From the NCBI GenBank assembly GCA_016929595.1, contig JAFGIN010000162.1, forward strand, positions 1 through 63,275: a stretch of DNA of 63,275 bases, read 5' to 3'. Under the pieces are notes generated by a model. It did not search any database, was not told the DNA's origin, and saw only the letters and a list, made by a program, of their open reading frames with translations. The DNA is from Chitinispirillaceae bacterium (lineage in GTDB: Bacteria > Fibrobacterota > Chitinivibrionia > Chitinivibrionales > Chitinispirillaceae). Both the position numbers and the translations under genes were made by a program. Positions 9,631-18,397 of this stretch are shown here, piece after piece (positions within the stretch are counted from its first letter, which is position 1; each line of letters begins with the position of its first letter).

Positions 9631-10302
9631 CTTCCCGCTCTCCAACGCTTTATCTCTCCACAAAGTCTCTCCTTTTACAAGCCATGAGATTCCAAATGCC
9701 GTGAGCATTGCGCTTTCAATGTAAAAGACAATCGGTTTGTTGTTGAACTCGATTTCTCCAAGTTGTAATCGAAGCACAAAAAGTGCAAGTAAAGAGGATA
9801 TGATGACGATGCCGCAGGTGACAAACAGCCTGTTTCTCTTCTTTTTGTTCTTTGTCATTAAATCCCTGCCGGTGGATTTAGTAAACAGGAAGATTGAATT
9901 AATCGCCAGCAGAAGAAAAAAGAAAACTGCGCTTGTAAGGTGAATCATGTCAGACAGTGGGGGATTCAAATTCAGGAACCCGACTTTTGATACCGTACTG
10001 CTGAAACAGAAACAGGGACACAGTGCAATAGCAAATCCAAAGAATCCAGTGGTATTTGTAATCCAGTTGTCAATTTTATTGTACCCGTTATAGGTAACCA
10101 GAAACATGGAAACACCTATCATTATCCCGATAAAAACATCACGGACATTTGTATAATAACAGTGACTTATTGATGGCTGCACCGGGTATTTGAAGAGTAA
10201 TGGCCCTGCGAGGCAGATAACAGGCAGGGAAAGTCCAAGAATTCCAATCAAACGCCGCAAATTTTTGTAAGATATTAAAACGTGATTACGCCGTTTTCCC
10301 AT
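9628..10302 (-). CDS. Six-TM membrane protein of unknown function
   Basis: The protein has 224 residues with about six hydrophobic helices (LIGILGLSLPVICLAGPLLF; DVFIGIMIGVSMFLV; NTTGFFGFAIALCPC; LTSAVFFFLLLAINSIFLF; NRLFVTCGIVIISSLLALFVL; FYIESAMLTAFGISWLV). Between TM1 and TM2 is the motif PSISHCYYTNVRDVFIG, which I associate with small uncharacterised bacterial membrane families of DUF998 type. The start ATG has GGAG 8 nt upstream. No enzymatic motif is visible. Its stop codon is the last unit of the 9582-9630 heptamer array. Confidence 0.75.
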   Translation of the reverse strand: MGKRRNHVLISYKNLRRLIGILGLSLPVICLAGPLLFKYPVQPSISHCYYTNVRDVFIGIMIGVSMFLVTYNGYNKIDNWITNTTGFFGFAIALCPCFCFSSTVSKVGFLNLNPPLSDMIHLTSAVFFFLLLAINSIFLFTKSTGRDLMTKNKKKRNRLFVTCGIVIISSLLALFVLRLQLGEIEFNNKPIVFYIESAMLTAFGISWLVKGETLWRDKALESGK

Positions 10303-10359
10303 TCATATTCTCCGTAGTATAATAAAACTTATTGGTTGTGTAGCAATAGTCTGCACGTT

Positions 10360-10487
10360 TTTCGCCTCTGCGCCACCCTCCCCTGTTAATGTGGGGCCAC
10401 GGAGTAGAGGCGAAGCAAACTGCCGAAGGCGGATGGGGTGGCTACGCGAAAAATGTGCTCCGGTTGCAGGGAACACATTGCAACGCG
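10360..10487. repeat. REP-like palindromic element and hairpin
   Basis: The string tgccgaaggcggatgggg at 10421-10438 is an exact 18-nt match to 63254-63271. The preceding ccctcccctgttaatgtgggg (10376-10396) is a degenerate version of the perfect palindrome at 63230-63253. This identifies a dispersed REP-like element. Next to it, cgcg..aatgtg (10445-10457) pairs with cacatt..cgcg (10474-10487), forming a hairpin directly after the stop codon at 10493 (minus). That hairpin may protect or terminate the upstream transcript; it lacks a T-tract. Confidence 0.75.
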
Positions 10488-10492
10488 TGCTC

Positions 10493-12088
10493 CTACTTTT
10501 GCGAATACAGAATTGAGTTCTCAACCCATCCATCACCGCAGACCTGTGCGATCCAGGCATTACTGCCCGTAACAGGGATTGCTACTGATCCAGAGATTGT
10601 TGTGTTCCCATTTAACGTGTGAACAAGTTTTCCCTGAATGGAGAAGAGCTTTACACTGTAATTTCCCGGAGAGGTTACCTGAACATGAATTGCGCCATTT
10701 TTAATTGACACGGCCGATTTTCTGGTTGCAGCATTTGCCCAGTTCCCTTTATAAGCAACCGATACAGGGGTGATATGTACAGTGTCAAGTGTGCCTATGC
10801 GTTTACCGAAGTCATTGTACGCATCAAGACGAAACATGGTTGCTCCGCCCGGGACCCTGTATTTTTTTGAAACTTTGAGAGAATCGGTTGGGACAACCGG
10901 GAAAGAGTCTACCGTTGCAACCTCGTTGTTTTCACTATTGACGTAAACACATTTAACTTTTCCGGAGTAGAAGAGACCATAGGTACCTTTCACAGTCATG
11001 GAATCGGAGCTTTGAGTAGCGGTGAGTCTGCTGGTAATAAGCCCGGCATTATTGACATCAAGGACAGGACCGTTGGTGCGTGCACTGAACCAGTGCTCGG
11101 TCATTTTTGTTGAATCGTTTTTCTGGAGAGTTACCAGAGGGCCAAGCACCTCTACTTCGATCATATCGTAATTTCCGTATGTGTAAACCTGTACAGATGC
11201 ACCACTGTCGGGGTAGGTTTTACCCTTTTGGTAGGTGAACTTTTTGATGTATGCGTACCCGTCAAAACGGTCAACAAAAGCGATCCATCCTGCGGTGCAA
11301 TCTGCGCCTATTTTTGCACTTGCTACCTGCTGGTACTGCACGCCCATAATCCCACCCGGAGCAGCATCCGGCTTCCACTGTGTTTGTCCTTCTTCTCCCT
11401 CATGCATATATTGAACCCATCCTTTGCCCCCATTCAGGGTGCTGGTGGGGTCTTTCTTGAAATACACCCAGAAGTTTTCTGTATCTACATTGTCATTGTT
11501 TCTGCAGTCGCTCTGTGTAATATCCCAGATTCCATGGGTGAATGCAGCGTTACCTTTATTCAGCATAGTCTCTTCTACTTTGACATGGCTTGATGCTTTG
11601 TACATGGTGATAAGGCGTTTAAACTGAAGACCCTGGTGTGTTTTGTATTTTTCGTCATTTGAGTTTTCTATACCACTTTCGAGATAAATAACGGTAGAGT
11701 CTGCGTTACTGGTTAAAACTTTACACGCGTAAGGTTTGCAATCAACTGCCGGTGGTGATGGCCATCCGAAATCGGATTGTGGCGATGGAAGTGTACGGTA
11801 CCCACCAACCAGCGTGTTACCATCTGCGGGAACACTGTTTTTTACATCGTTATCGACATAGATTGAAGGATGGGTTCCGAGGTCGTATTGCATGATCCTT
11901 CCACCGATTTTTGGTAAAATCGCAAGGGTTACAAGATCATTTTTCAGGACAAAAATGGTGTCCCACTTGGCACCCCAATCTTTGTAACCAACTGTTTTTT
12001 CGAGTTTTACATCGTATGATGCTGCGATAATCCCAGCATAAGCCGATAACGCCATCAGTAGTGATTTGATTAAAACAGGTAACTTCAA
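10493..12088 (-). CDS. Exported DUF4380-like protein with T9SS-like C-terminal domain
   Basis: The start is a TTG at 12088 with a strong GGGAGG 5 nt upstream; no ATG is near. The signal peptide is MKLPVLIKSLLMALSAYAGIIAA. The body (~25-310) has the motifs LAILPKIGGRIMQYDLG and SDFGWPSPP and the VEETMLNKGNAAFTHGIWDITQ segment of DUF4380/galactose-mutarotase-like folds, so it is probably a carbohydrate-related beta-sandwich. Residues ~310-450 form Ig-like strands. The final ~80 residues (GAIHVQVTSPGNYSVKLFSI through GSNAWIAQVCGDG) resemble the short C-terminal sorting or anchor modules of T9SS-type cargo. Catalytic residues cannot be assigned, and a mutarotase activity is not implied. It is a single gene followed by a hairpin and a REP-like element. 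Confidence 0.7.
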   Translation of the reverse strand: MKLPVLIKSLLMALSAYAGIIAASYDVKLEKTVGYKDWGAKWDTIFVLKNDLVTLAILPKIGGRIMQYDLGTHPSIYVDNDVKNSVPADGNTLVGGYRTLPSPQSDFGWPSPPAVDCKPYACKVLTSNADSTVIYLESGIENSNDEKYKTHQGLQFKRLITMYKASSHVKVEETMLNKGNAAFTHGIWDITQSDCRNNDNVDTENFWVYFKKDPTSTLNGGKGWVQYMHEGEEGQTQWKPDAAPGGIMGVQYQQVASAKIGADCTAGWIAFVDRFDGYAYIKKFTYQKGKTYPDSGASVQVYTYGNYDMIEVEVLGPLVTLQKNDSTKMTEHWFSARTNGPVLDVNNAGLITSRLTATQSSDSMTVKGTYGLFYSGKVKCVYVNSENNEVATVDSFPVVPTDSLKVSKKYRVPGGATMFRLDAYNDFGKRIGTLDTVHITPVSVAYKGNWANAATRKSAVSIKNGAIHVQVTSPGNYSVKLFSIQGKLVHTLNGNTTISGSVAIPVTGSNAWIAQVCGDGWVENSILYSQK

Positions 12089-12699
12089 GATACCTCCCGA
12101 TTAGGATTTAATAATGGATAAATTTGAATCTATCTTAAAAAAAACGAGATACCAGATACATATGAGGAGATCTGTCGAGAATGCCATTATAACCGTACGG
12201 CAGTTGCATCATTTGTCGAAATATACAATATGATCACGCACCTGAAACTACTCTTCACTTTTTTAGTGAGGAGAAAAGCGAAAATGCGTATATTTAATAA
12301 TTCAAACGTGTGTAGTTTAAATTTTAAAGTTATTATTCTGTGTTTTCGGTGTATTCCGTGGTTAAGAAAAGGAGAAAAATATGGAACCACTGAACACACT
12401 GAACACACGGAAAGTGTATTATGAATAGAGAGGTAATTGTAAGTCCTTTTGATACTTCGACGAGCAGTATGAGCGCCGCAAATAGCTAAAACGCTCATTC
12501 AACAGAAGGTTGAAGCCCATCGAAGGGTAAGTATAAATGAGGGTAGCAATTATTTCTTATGTCAACAAAATACTTCAAAATTCCGAGGTACAATACCATA
12601 ATGAGTTCACATTCAATTTTCGGTTTTTCAGCTTCATTAGCGCAAAAAGGTAAATCGTCCCATACTAAACGAGAAGGTCTGTCTGGTTTTAAGATAACT
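12089..12699. other. Repeat-bearing intergenic region
   Basis: No convincing gene is seen. The region contains a 26-nt-arm inverted repeat (12338-12410, listed separately). A further degenerate repeat lies at about 12450-12535 (tacttcgacgagcagtatgagcg ... cccatcgaagggtaagtat), which resembles the dispersed 'ttcgacaggctcac' class also present at 63048-63061. Short open frames on both strands across these repeats have biased composition and no ribosome sites. Confidence 0.6.
12338..12410. repeat. Inverted repeat built from 9-nt units
   Basis: The left arm 12338-12363 (ctgtgttttcggtgtattcc + gtggtt) is an imperfect reverse complement of the right arm 12385-12410, with a 21-nt purine-rich loop. 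Within the right arm a 9-mer (ctgaacaca) repeats in tandem, so the hairpin consists of short direct repeats facing each other. It has the look of a dispersed non-coding repeat rather than a terminator. Confidence 0.8.
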
Positions 12700-14142
12700 A
12701 TGAGAAGAGCTGTGTTGCTGTTTTTTATTGGTGGAATCACAACTATGGCCGGTGCTGATTATACTGTGCGTATAAATGGCGCAGCTGACTTTCTCAGTAA
12801 TCCTGGTAACGAAAACGATCTCTACCTGTTTTCAAGAGCAATGAAACATAATCCTTATACCCGGCATTGTCTGCCTAACATCTTTTCAATGATGAAGTCA
12901 TCCGGTCTTCGCACCCTGCTCATGTCCGATAGCATGGAATGGAAAGATAATGTTGAATACGACCTTGTAAATTTCCAGGCGCAGCTGCTCAAAAAACTTC
13001 AGAGAAATCTTGATACAACACTTTTTGAGGTGTATTCATCACTTACGGATTCTCTGGCAGGTGTATTTAATGGTGTTAAGGTTCGTGCTGAAAACGATTC
13101 CTGCAGTTGTGATATTGCGCATCCCGTTTGCAAGTGCATGTGCGGTAGTTCTGCGACAAAGGAACTGACATCATCAGTGCGTTTATCGATTATGGGTCAT
13201 TTCTGGAACTCGTTCCATTATACAACGATTGCAGAGCTGTCTCTGGCCCTTAAAGAGTTTCGTCTTGGAGATTTTACTGATATTAAGAAGGTATCTTCAT
13301 TTTCCGAAGCTTTGAAAGAGATCCGTACTGACCGGTTCATTACTATTGCGGATTCTATTCATAAGTGGAGGACATATCTGACGGGTGATACATCTGGTTT
13401 TTATTTAATGAATATGCTGGCTGCTTTTTATTGCAGGCTGGATTCAGCACTGGATTGTGCATTAAAGATGGCCGATTCAGGAGAATCGTTTCAATCGCGG
13501 ATCGATAACACTTTTTGCGTTGTTGGTTTTGTCAATCAGTTGCTTGGTGAGTGCATCGATTTTACATCCAGAGATTTTACAGATTTCCGGATGCATCTAC
13601 GTACCCTGGCAAGAATCGCAGATGCAAAAAGTGATAGTGAAGTAAAAACCTCTTTGAACACTGTTCTATTACCAAGGCAGAACTTTCAGAATAAAAGGCA
13701 CTATCAGGGGCTTTCTGCCAGCGTATCTGCATATCTGGGATTTGCTGCTGGAATAGAATCTGGAAACGGAACCTATAAAAGAGACTGGTCCGGGGAAACA
13801 GTCAGCCGATTTAGTTACGGAGGTTTGACAACCCCGGTGGGAATTGAACTTTCAAAAGGTTGGGCATCTGGCTGGTCAAGCGGTCTCTTTTTTCCTGTTG
13901 TCGATATCGGGCCTGCCATTACTACAGTTCTGTTCAGTCGGGCAGGTGCTCATTCAAAAAAAATGGAGATCACCGATCTTTTTGTGCCGGGTGTATGTCT
14001 TACAGCCGGTATCAAAGAGTATCCTGTTGTAATTGGGGCTGGCTGGTACAAAGGGAAAAGTATACGAAAAAGTACCCCGGGTGAACATCACCTGTACTGT
14101 TTCTTAGCGCTGGACGCGCCGCTTCTGTATTGGAGATTTTAG
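12700..14142 (+). CDS. Exported protein of unknown function
   Basis: The ATG at 12700 is preferred because it opens a clean signal peptide (MRRAVLLFFIGGITTMAGA); the in-frame ATG at 12559 would bury it behind 47 repeat-derived residues. The mature protein is ~460 residues. The first ~300 are helical, with a cysteine cluster CSCDIAHPVCKCMCGSS (about residues 126-142) that could bind metal or form disulfides. The last ~150 alternate G and aromatic residues (SASVSAYLGFAAGIESG, GIELSKGWASGWSSGLFFPV, ITAGIKEYPVVIGAGWYKG-like) and end in a terminal Phe, as in outer-membrane beta-barrel segments. I do not recognise a family. It may be a surface or outer-membrane protein. Confidence 0.6.
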   Translation: MRRAVLLFFIGGITTMAGADYTVRINGAADFLSNPGNENDLYLFSRAMKHNPYTRHCLPNIFSMMKSSGLRTLLMSDSMEWKDNVEYDLVNFQAQLLKKLQRNLDTTLFEVYSSLTDSLAGVFNGVKVRAENDSCSCDIAHPVCKCMCGSSATKELTSSVRLSIMGHFWNSFHYTTIAELSLALKEFRLGDFTDIKKVSSFSEALKEIRTDRFITIADSIHKWRTYLTGDTSGFYLMNMLAAFYCRLDSALDCALKMADSGESFQSRIDNTFCVVGFVNQLLGECIDFTSRDFTDFRMHLRTLARIADAKSDSEVKTSLNTVLLPRQNFQNKRHYQGLSASVSAYLGFAAGIESGNGTYKRDWSGETVSRFSYGGLTTPVGIELSKGWASGWSSGLFFPVVDIGPAITTVLFSRAGAHSKKMEITDLFVPGVCLTAGIKEYPVVIGAGWYKGKSIRKSTPGEHHLYCFLALDAPLLYWRF

Positions 14143-14965
14143 GGCCTATGGTATAAGTAAGCCTTTCGCATCCAGGACTATTTTATTATATACCAGTTTT
14201 AGGTTTGTGTTAGAAGAAATCGCACTGCCATAATGTAGCTGGATAACGTAGTTGACTCTACCGAGATTCAACTTTGATAAAAAATTCTGGTAAAATCCCT
14301 ATAAATTTAGATAATTACATAAAATTGATCGAGTAGCTGGTACAACGTGTTAAAACATTTTTCACCTTTTTTTTGGGGGGGTTAACAAGTAATAAGGGAG
14401 AGCGGGGAGATTCCTTTGTTAATCGTGTTATGTATCCATTTGAAATTGAATATAGGTTTGAAACGTCAATTGCTTTGAACTCTGTGTAAAAGGTGTTTCA
14501 TTATTTCTTTATAGTAACGAGATCATCGCTATTTGATTATTTATTTAAGCTAAATGAAACACCGTTACTTGATGTTCAAATCGAAATCTACATAAGATAT
14601 ACCCGTTATTAGTAATTCGATTACGACAACAGATCTGGCAAGAAGCTATAAATGCACCGTTTGGAAACAATTTTCAAGAAACCGTATTATAAAGGCATTT
14701 GTAATATGAACGTGAATATCCTTTTGGATCGGAACTTGCGCTGAAAAGTGTTTTGTATTTATTAAACCTTTGAATTTTAATTTTTTTAATAAAAGAATTT
14801 CAGTTATATTAACAGTCATTAAATACTATTGTTTTTTTTAGTTCTTAAGTATATTCTTATGTATAGAATTTGCAATTATATCTTTATTGAATTATTTTAA
14901 AGCAGCGCGTTTTAAATTCAATTTTTTTTCTCAACCCTTTGAGTTATGATTTTGGGAGGCCTTAT
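14143..14965. other. AT-rich gene-free region at the left edge of the accessory island
   Basis: About 820 nt are without a gene. It contains a homopolymer junction (T8 G7 near 14368-14382) and the 13-mer agagcggggagat at 14399-14411, which recurs at 19966-19978. It also holds an 11-bp perfect inverted repeat ggtgtttcatt (14492-14502) / aatgaaacacc (14553-14563). The inverted repeat could be an operator, a transcript hairpin or a transposon-end relic. The promoter for the three-gene cassette should lie toward the right end, but no boxes can be named with confidence. Confidence 0.5.
14399..14411. repeat. 13-bp direct repeat, left copy (possible island boundary)
   Basis: The sequence agagcggggagat is GC-rich within an AT-rich surrounding and recurs exactly, in the same orientation, at 19966-19978. 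The two copies bracket the five-gene AT-rich island. It may be a target-site or attachment-site remnant. No integrase or tRNA is present, so this is tentative. Confidence 0.35.
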
Positions 14966-15376
14966 ATGAACAATTTGTCTTTGTTCAACATTGGTTTTAG
15001 ATGTGAAAATGTTTGTGAGGCGTTATCAAATTACGACCAAGGCATTTCTTTTTCTTTGACCGTTGTGAACGATTCTATTAAAATAATTCAAGATTGTTTA
15101 GTCATACGCGAGGGAATTACTTCTTCGCTAAGGGCAGGCGCATCCATTTCTACAGAATTTATACCATTACTGATTGAAGCTTTTCCTGGTATGGATATAA
15201 AAATGATCATTTCAGAATTAAATGAAATAAGTTCAACTCTAAAAAATGTCAGTGAAAATATTCCAGATCAAAATATTTCAAAACCTTATGATTTTTTTAG
15301 GATGCTTTCTAAATTATGTCTGATCCACAGCAACAAAACACCATCACAACTGCAAATATTAAGCCTGAACTACTGA
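14966..15376 (+). CDS. Small protein of unknown function (island gene 1)
   Basis: The ATG at 14966 has a strong GGGAGG 6 nt upstream, deciding against the in-frame TTG at 14939. The product is ~136 residues, mostly helical by composition, with amphipathic segments (SFSLTVVNDSIKIIQDCLVI; LNEISSTLKNVSENI). No signal peptide or membrane helix is seen, so it is probably cytoplasmic. It overlaps the next gene by 61 nt, and the three genes are evidently one translationally linked unit. I recognise no family. A small partner, adaptor or immunity-type subunit for the protease-like protein is possible (inference). Confidence 0.7.
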   Translation: MNNLSLFNIGFRCENVCEALSNYDQGISFSLTVVNDSIKIIQDCLVIREGITSSLRAGASISTEFIPLLIEAFPGMDIKMIISELNEISSTLKNVSENIPDQNISKPYDFFRMLSKLCLIHSNKTPSQLQILSLNY

Positions 15377-16752
15377 AATCAGAAAAGATTATTCGTGGTG
15401 AAATATTTTGTAGGCTAAGATTTATTTTAAAATCTTATAAAAACTTAAGCGATTTCGATTTTCCCACTACTGGCGCATGCAAATTAGTTCAACTACTAAT
15501 TCTTATCATTCAAAAAATTGAAAAAAGGTTTAGTTTATATTCACTTAACCAAATAAAGCACATTGGGAGCCTATGCCAGACATTTGAAACTTTTTGTGGA
15601 TTTTTAAATGAATCAAAAACTCCGAATGTCCCATGGAGCATAGTCCCTGCATTAGAAAGTGTATTTGGTAATATTCACAAGAAACATCATTTTGTTATAT
15701 GTCCAAATTGGGAATATAATTACCAAATCATCAATCGCAATATTGTTGATCATTTAAAAACCGAAGTTGTTTCAGTACCATTACTCATTTTTGATGATCC
15801 ACAAACAGAGATGGAAGCTCTTTTTAAAGAATTTCCAGAGGGTATTTATTTCATATTTTTCCCAAAAGTTGAGCGTTTATCTGCTTTGCAATTTGTCCTA
15901 CTAGGCCATGAAATAGGACATATTTATGCAAAATCTTGGGCAGATAGCGAATTTGGTAACTTTTTGCAAAAAAATGATATGGAAAACAAATTAAGTAAGT
16001 TGATAGATGACGACTTAAAAAAATCACCATTTACGCAAGGACAAACAGATTTATTTGCTGATTATTTCAAAAAACAAAGACTGTCTGAAATTGTTCTTAT
16101 TTACAAACTAATATTAATCGAACTCGTTTCAGATATCTATGGCTCGTACATTTTCGGTGATACTGCTGTTATCTCCACATATCTAATTGCTCAAAGAATT
16201 GAATTCGATTCAACCAAAGGGTGGACACAAGGCTACTTAAGCTTTAGATATAGACTTGTTTTTATATGGAATGCTTTGCAGTATGTCAAAAACACGGAAC
16301 GGATCGATAACGATTTTGTAAATAGTTGGGCTCAACTAATCGACGAAGAGCTAAAGTTAAAGTGTAAGGACCATAACAATGATAAATTTTTAGATTTGCT
16401 GTTATCTAGTATAGAATTATGTAAGAATGATTTGTTCCAAGCTGTTGCAAATGCAGTAGGGGATCAAATTTTTTATAAATATATCGACAACACGCTTGTA
16501 AAGCAAGCTGTTGGTCGATTAATGGCTGGAATACCACCTAATGCATTTTCAATTGGCAATGGAGATGGAAAAGAAGAAATAATTGATTTTAGGAATATTT
16601 TATACGGTACATCATTTACTTTATTTAGTAGTATACCAGATGACTACAATGAGTACGAAAGTAATTCCAAAAAAGTTAATCTTTTGAGTATAAAAGGTAT
16701 TGAACTTTCTACTGAGCAGGAAAGATTTAATAATGACGCTAACAAAAAATGA
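15316..16752 (+). CDS. HEXXH zinc-metallopeptidase-like protein (island gene 2)
   Basis: A 478-residue cytoplasmic protein. At 198-202 it has HEIGH, preceded by a hydrophobic helix (LQFVLLGHEIGH), the classic zinc-binding helix of zincins. About 67 residues later IELVSDIYGSYIFG supplies a candidate third ligand, Glu269, in an ExxxDxxG context like other gluzincins. The N-terminal ~170 residues and the C-terminal ~190 residues match nothing I recognise. It starts inside gene 1 and overlaps the Dcd-like gene by 20 nt. A plausible role is a substrate-specific intracellular protease acting with its partners, for instance in phage defence or stress response (inference). Substrate and activation are unknown. 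Confidence 0.75.
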   Translation: MSDPQQQNTITTANIKPELLKSEKIIRGEIFCRLRFILKSYKNLSDFDFPTTGACKLVQLLILIIQKIEKRFSLYSLNQIKHIGSLCQTFETFCGFLNESKTPNVPWSIVPALESVFGNIHKKHHFVICPNWEYNYQIINRNIVDHLKTEVVSVPLLIFDDPQTEMEALFKEFPEGIYFIFFPKVERLSALQFVLLGHEIGHIYAKSWADSEFGNFLQKNDMENKLSKLIDDDLKKSPFTQGQTDLFADYFKKQRLSEIVLIYKLILIELVSDIYGSYIFGDTAVISTYLIAQRIEFDSTKGWTQGYLSFRYRLVFIWNALQYVKNTERIDNDFVNSWAQLIDEELKLKCKDHNNDKFLDLLLSSIELCKNDLFQAVANAVGDQIFYKYIDNTLVKQAVGRLMAGIPPNAFSIGNGDGKEEIIDFRNILYGTSFTLFSSIPDDYNEYESNSKKVNLLSIKGIELSTEQERFNNDANKK

Positions 16753-17350
16753 TATTATTGCAAGATTAAATTGGTCAAGAAGTACTGATGTTGAACCAAT
16801 AGTAGTGACTCCAATATTGGATCTTGAAGATCAAGTAAGTGCATCAAGTATTGATGTACGATTAGGAAAACAATTTATTGTTTTCAAACATCATCAAACA
16901 GGTACTTTTTCTCCTATAGCTGATTTTAAAAAAACTATCAACAACTACCAAGAAGAAATTGTAATTCCATTCAAAAATGAAATTACATTGCATCCTGGAC
17001 AGTTAATTATTGGTTGCACATTTGAGTATGTCTGTGTACCATCAGATTTAGAATGCCAAGTAGAAGGAAGGAGTTCTTGGGCTAGATTAGGGTTGCTTAT
17101 TGCGACTGCTACTACTGTTGAACCTGGGTATAAAGGTGTTATTACTCTAGAGCTTAGTAATAGCGGTACCATTCCTATTCGTTTATATCCTGGCCTAAAA
17201 ATAGCACAGTTGGTTTTTCATCAATGTACTCACAGGCATACACTTAGTAAAAGTGATGCTGAAAAGAAAAAATATAATTGTGCAATTGGGCCAGGCTTAA
17301 GCAAAATTCACAAAGACAAACATCTAAACTACTTTTGTTCTAATTCGTAA
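16733..17350 (+). CDS. dCTP deaminase/dUTPase-fold protein (island gene 3)
   Basis: The ATG at 16733 is preferred over the in-frame TTG at 16700 because aggaaag lies upstream. The 205-residue product shows the Dcd signatures in order: ASSIDVRLG (37-45), VEGRSSWARLG (110-120), VEPGYKGVITLELSNSG (129-145, with the catalytic-type Glu140) and a C-terminal KYNCAIGPGLSKI (170-182). Dcd enzymes convert dCTP to dUTP or hydrolyse dUTP as trimers. The usual H-x-TAH segment reads LLIATATTVE here, so the nucleotide pocket may differ. Fusion into an overlapping operon with a protease-like gene is unusual for housekeeping dcd. It could deplete or sense nucleotides in defence (inference), or simply be a divergent dcd. 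Confidence 0.85.
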   Translation: MTLTKNDIIARLNWSRSTDVEPIVVTPILDLEDQVSASSIDVRLGKQFIVFKHHQTGTFSPIADFKKTINNYQEEIVIPFKNEITLHPGQLIIGCTFEYVCVPSDLECQVEGRSSWARLGLLIATATTVEPGYKGVITLELSNSGTIPIRLYPGLKIAQLVFHQCTHRHTLSKSDAEKKKYNCAIGPGLSKIHKDKHLNYFCSNS

Positions 17351-17514
17351 AACCAACAAGGTTTATCCATTTTTTTGTAAAAATAATAATCGAATACCCC
17401 TGATTTCATAGTTTAATAGTCTATATAGTTAATAAAAAACCATTAATCCAGGGGATTTGCACACATATGGTGAATGTGAAACGCCATGTATAACAAAAGA
17501 GATTAATTAATTAA
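17351..17514. other. Convergent intergenic spacer with weak hairpin
   Basis: This AT-rich spacer lies between the Dcd-like gene (plus) and the methylase gene (minus). cccctgatt (17397-17405) can pair with aatccagggg (17445-17454), with a long AT-rich loop. It may act as a weak bidirectional terminator. Confidence 0.4.
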
Positions 17515-18393
17515 CTATTGTATTGTTTGTAGTGCTTCATTAATGAATGAAAGTGTTGATGCTAAGGGTATTCTTAATTTGTCAGAAAACGCAAAAACCT
17601 CAGTCCCTTTATATGCTTTTGCTGCATTATATTGGAGAGAATAAACAAATACTTCACATTTTTCATAATAGGAGAGGATGTTCGGATCCGCGTCGTATGA
17701 AACAACCCAAGGACGCTTGATCTTTTTCTGTATTACTTTGGAAATTCGTAAATGGTCTTCCGGCGTGTAATGATTTTGATATAAACTGTCAGATTTTTTA
17801 AAATAAGGAGGATCACAATACACCAGAGTCTTTTTTGGTAACGTTGGAATATTGTGAGTAATAAAATGTTCAGCATCTAAATTAGTTAATGATATCTGAT
17901 CTTTTCGCGATGCGATAGCTTCAATTCGGCCGATTAAATCATTTCTCTGGAAGCGTGCATCGATTTTCCATTCCCCTTGTTGCTCTACACCTCCAATAGC
18001 TCCACCAGATAGAATTCCTGACCTGTTGCATCGATTTAAATAAAAAGTTGCAAAACCAAGGGAGTAGAGATTTTTTCGCTCTGTTTTAAAAATGTTTTTT
18101 TGTTTACGCCATTCATCAATATCAAGTGGAACCCTCGAAATATCTTTGCAGAATTTTCTTGTGTTGTTGAGCATTGAATACCAGAATGCATGCACTGGTT
18201 CTGAAATATCATTAAGATAAATGTGAGATACATAATCATTTAACAAAAGTTCAATCGCTACCCCAGCGCCGCCGGCATAAGGTTCAACGTAATGCCCCCC
18301 AAACAAATCATTTTCCTCTAATATCTCTATAATAAAAGGTGTTAATTTCTGCTTACCACCTGGATATCTTAATGGCGTTTTTACTTTGCTCAT
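17515..18393 (-). CDS. D12-class (Dam-type) DNA adenine N6-methyltransferase
   Basis: The protein has 292 residues. The SAM-binding region is at the N-terminus: PLRYPGGKQKL (7-17) and VEPYAGGAGVAIELL (36-50, the FxGxG-type motif I). The catalytic motif IV is VYCDPPYFKK (~191-200). Residues between (NRCNRSGILSGGAIGG) match the alpha-class Dam/D12 arrangement. The enzyme methylates the N6 of adenine in a short target; the sequence specificity cannot be read from the protein. It starts 4 nt after the stop of the ParB-like gene, so the two are coupled. No cognate restriction nuclease is obvious unless the ParB-like partner supplies it. The gene is AT-rich like the island. Confidence 0.93.
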   Translation of the reverse strand: MSKVKTPLRYPGGKQKLTPFIIEILEENDLFGGHYVEPYAGGAGVAIELLLNDYVSHIYLNDISEPVHAFWYSMLNNTRKFCKDISRVPLDIDEWRKQKNIFKTERKNLYSLGFATFYLNRCNRSGILSGGAIGGVEQQGEWKIDARFQRNDLIGRIEAIASRKDQISLTNLDAEHFITHNIPTLPKKTLVYCDPPYFKKSDSLYQNHYTPEDHLRISKVIQKKIKRPWVVSYDADPNILSYYEKCEVFVYSLQYNAAKAYKGTEVFAFSDKLRIPLASTLSFINEALQTIQ

Positions 18394-18397
18394 ACTT

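Noticed and set aside
12187-12498. Open frames across the 12.2-12.5 kb repeats
   Set aside because: They read through inverted and tandem repeats on both strands and have no ribosome sites or family resemblance.
16733-17350. Member of the known anti-phage dCTP deaminase defence family
   Set aside because: As I recall it, that defence family uses a zinc-dependent cytidine-deaminase fold. This protein has the trimeric Dcd/dUTPase signatures and no zinc CxxC motif.
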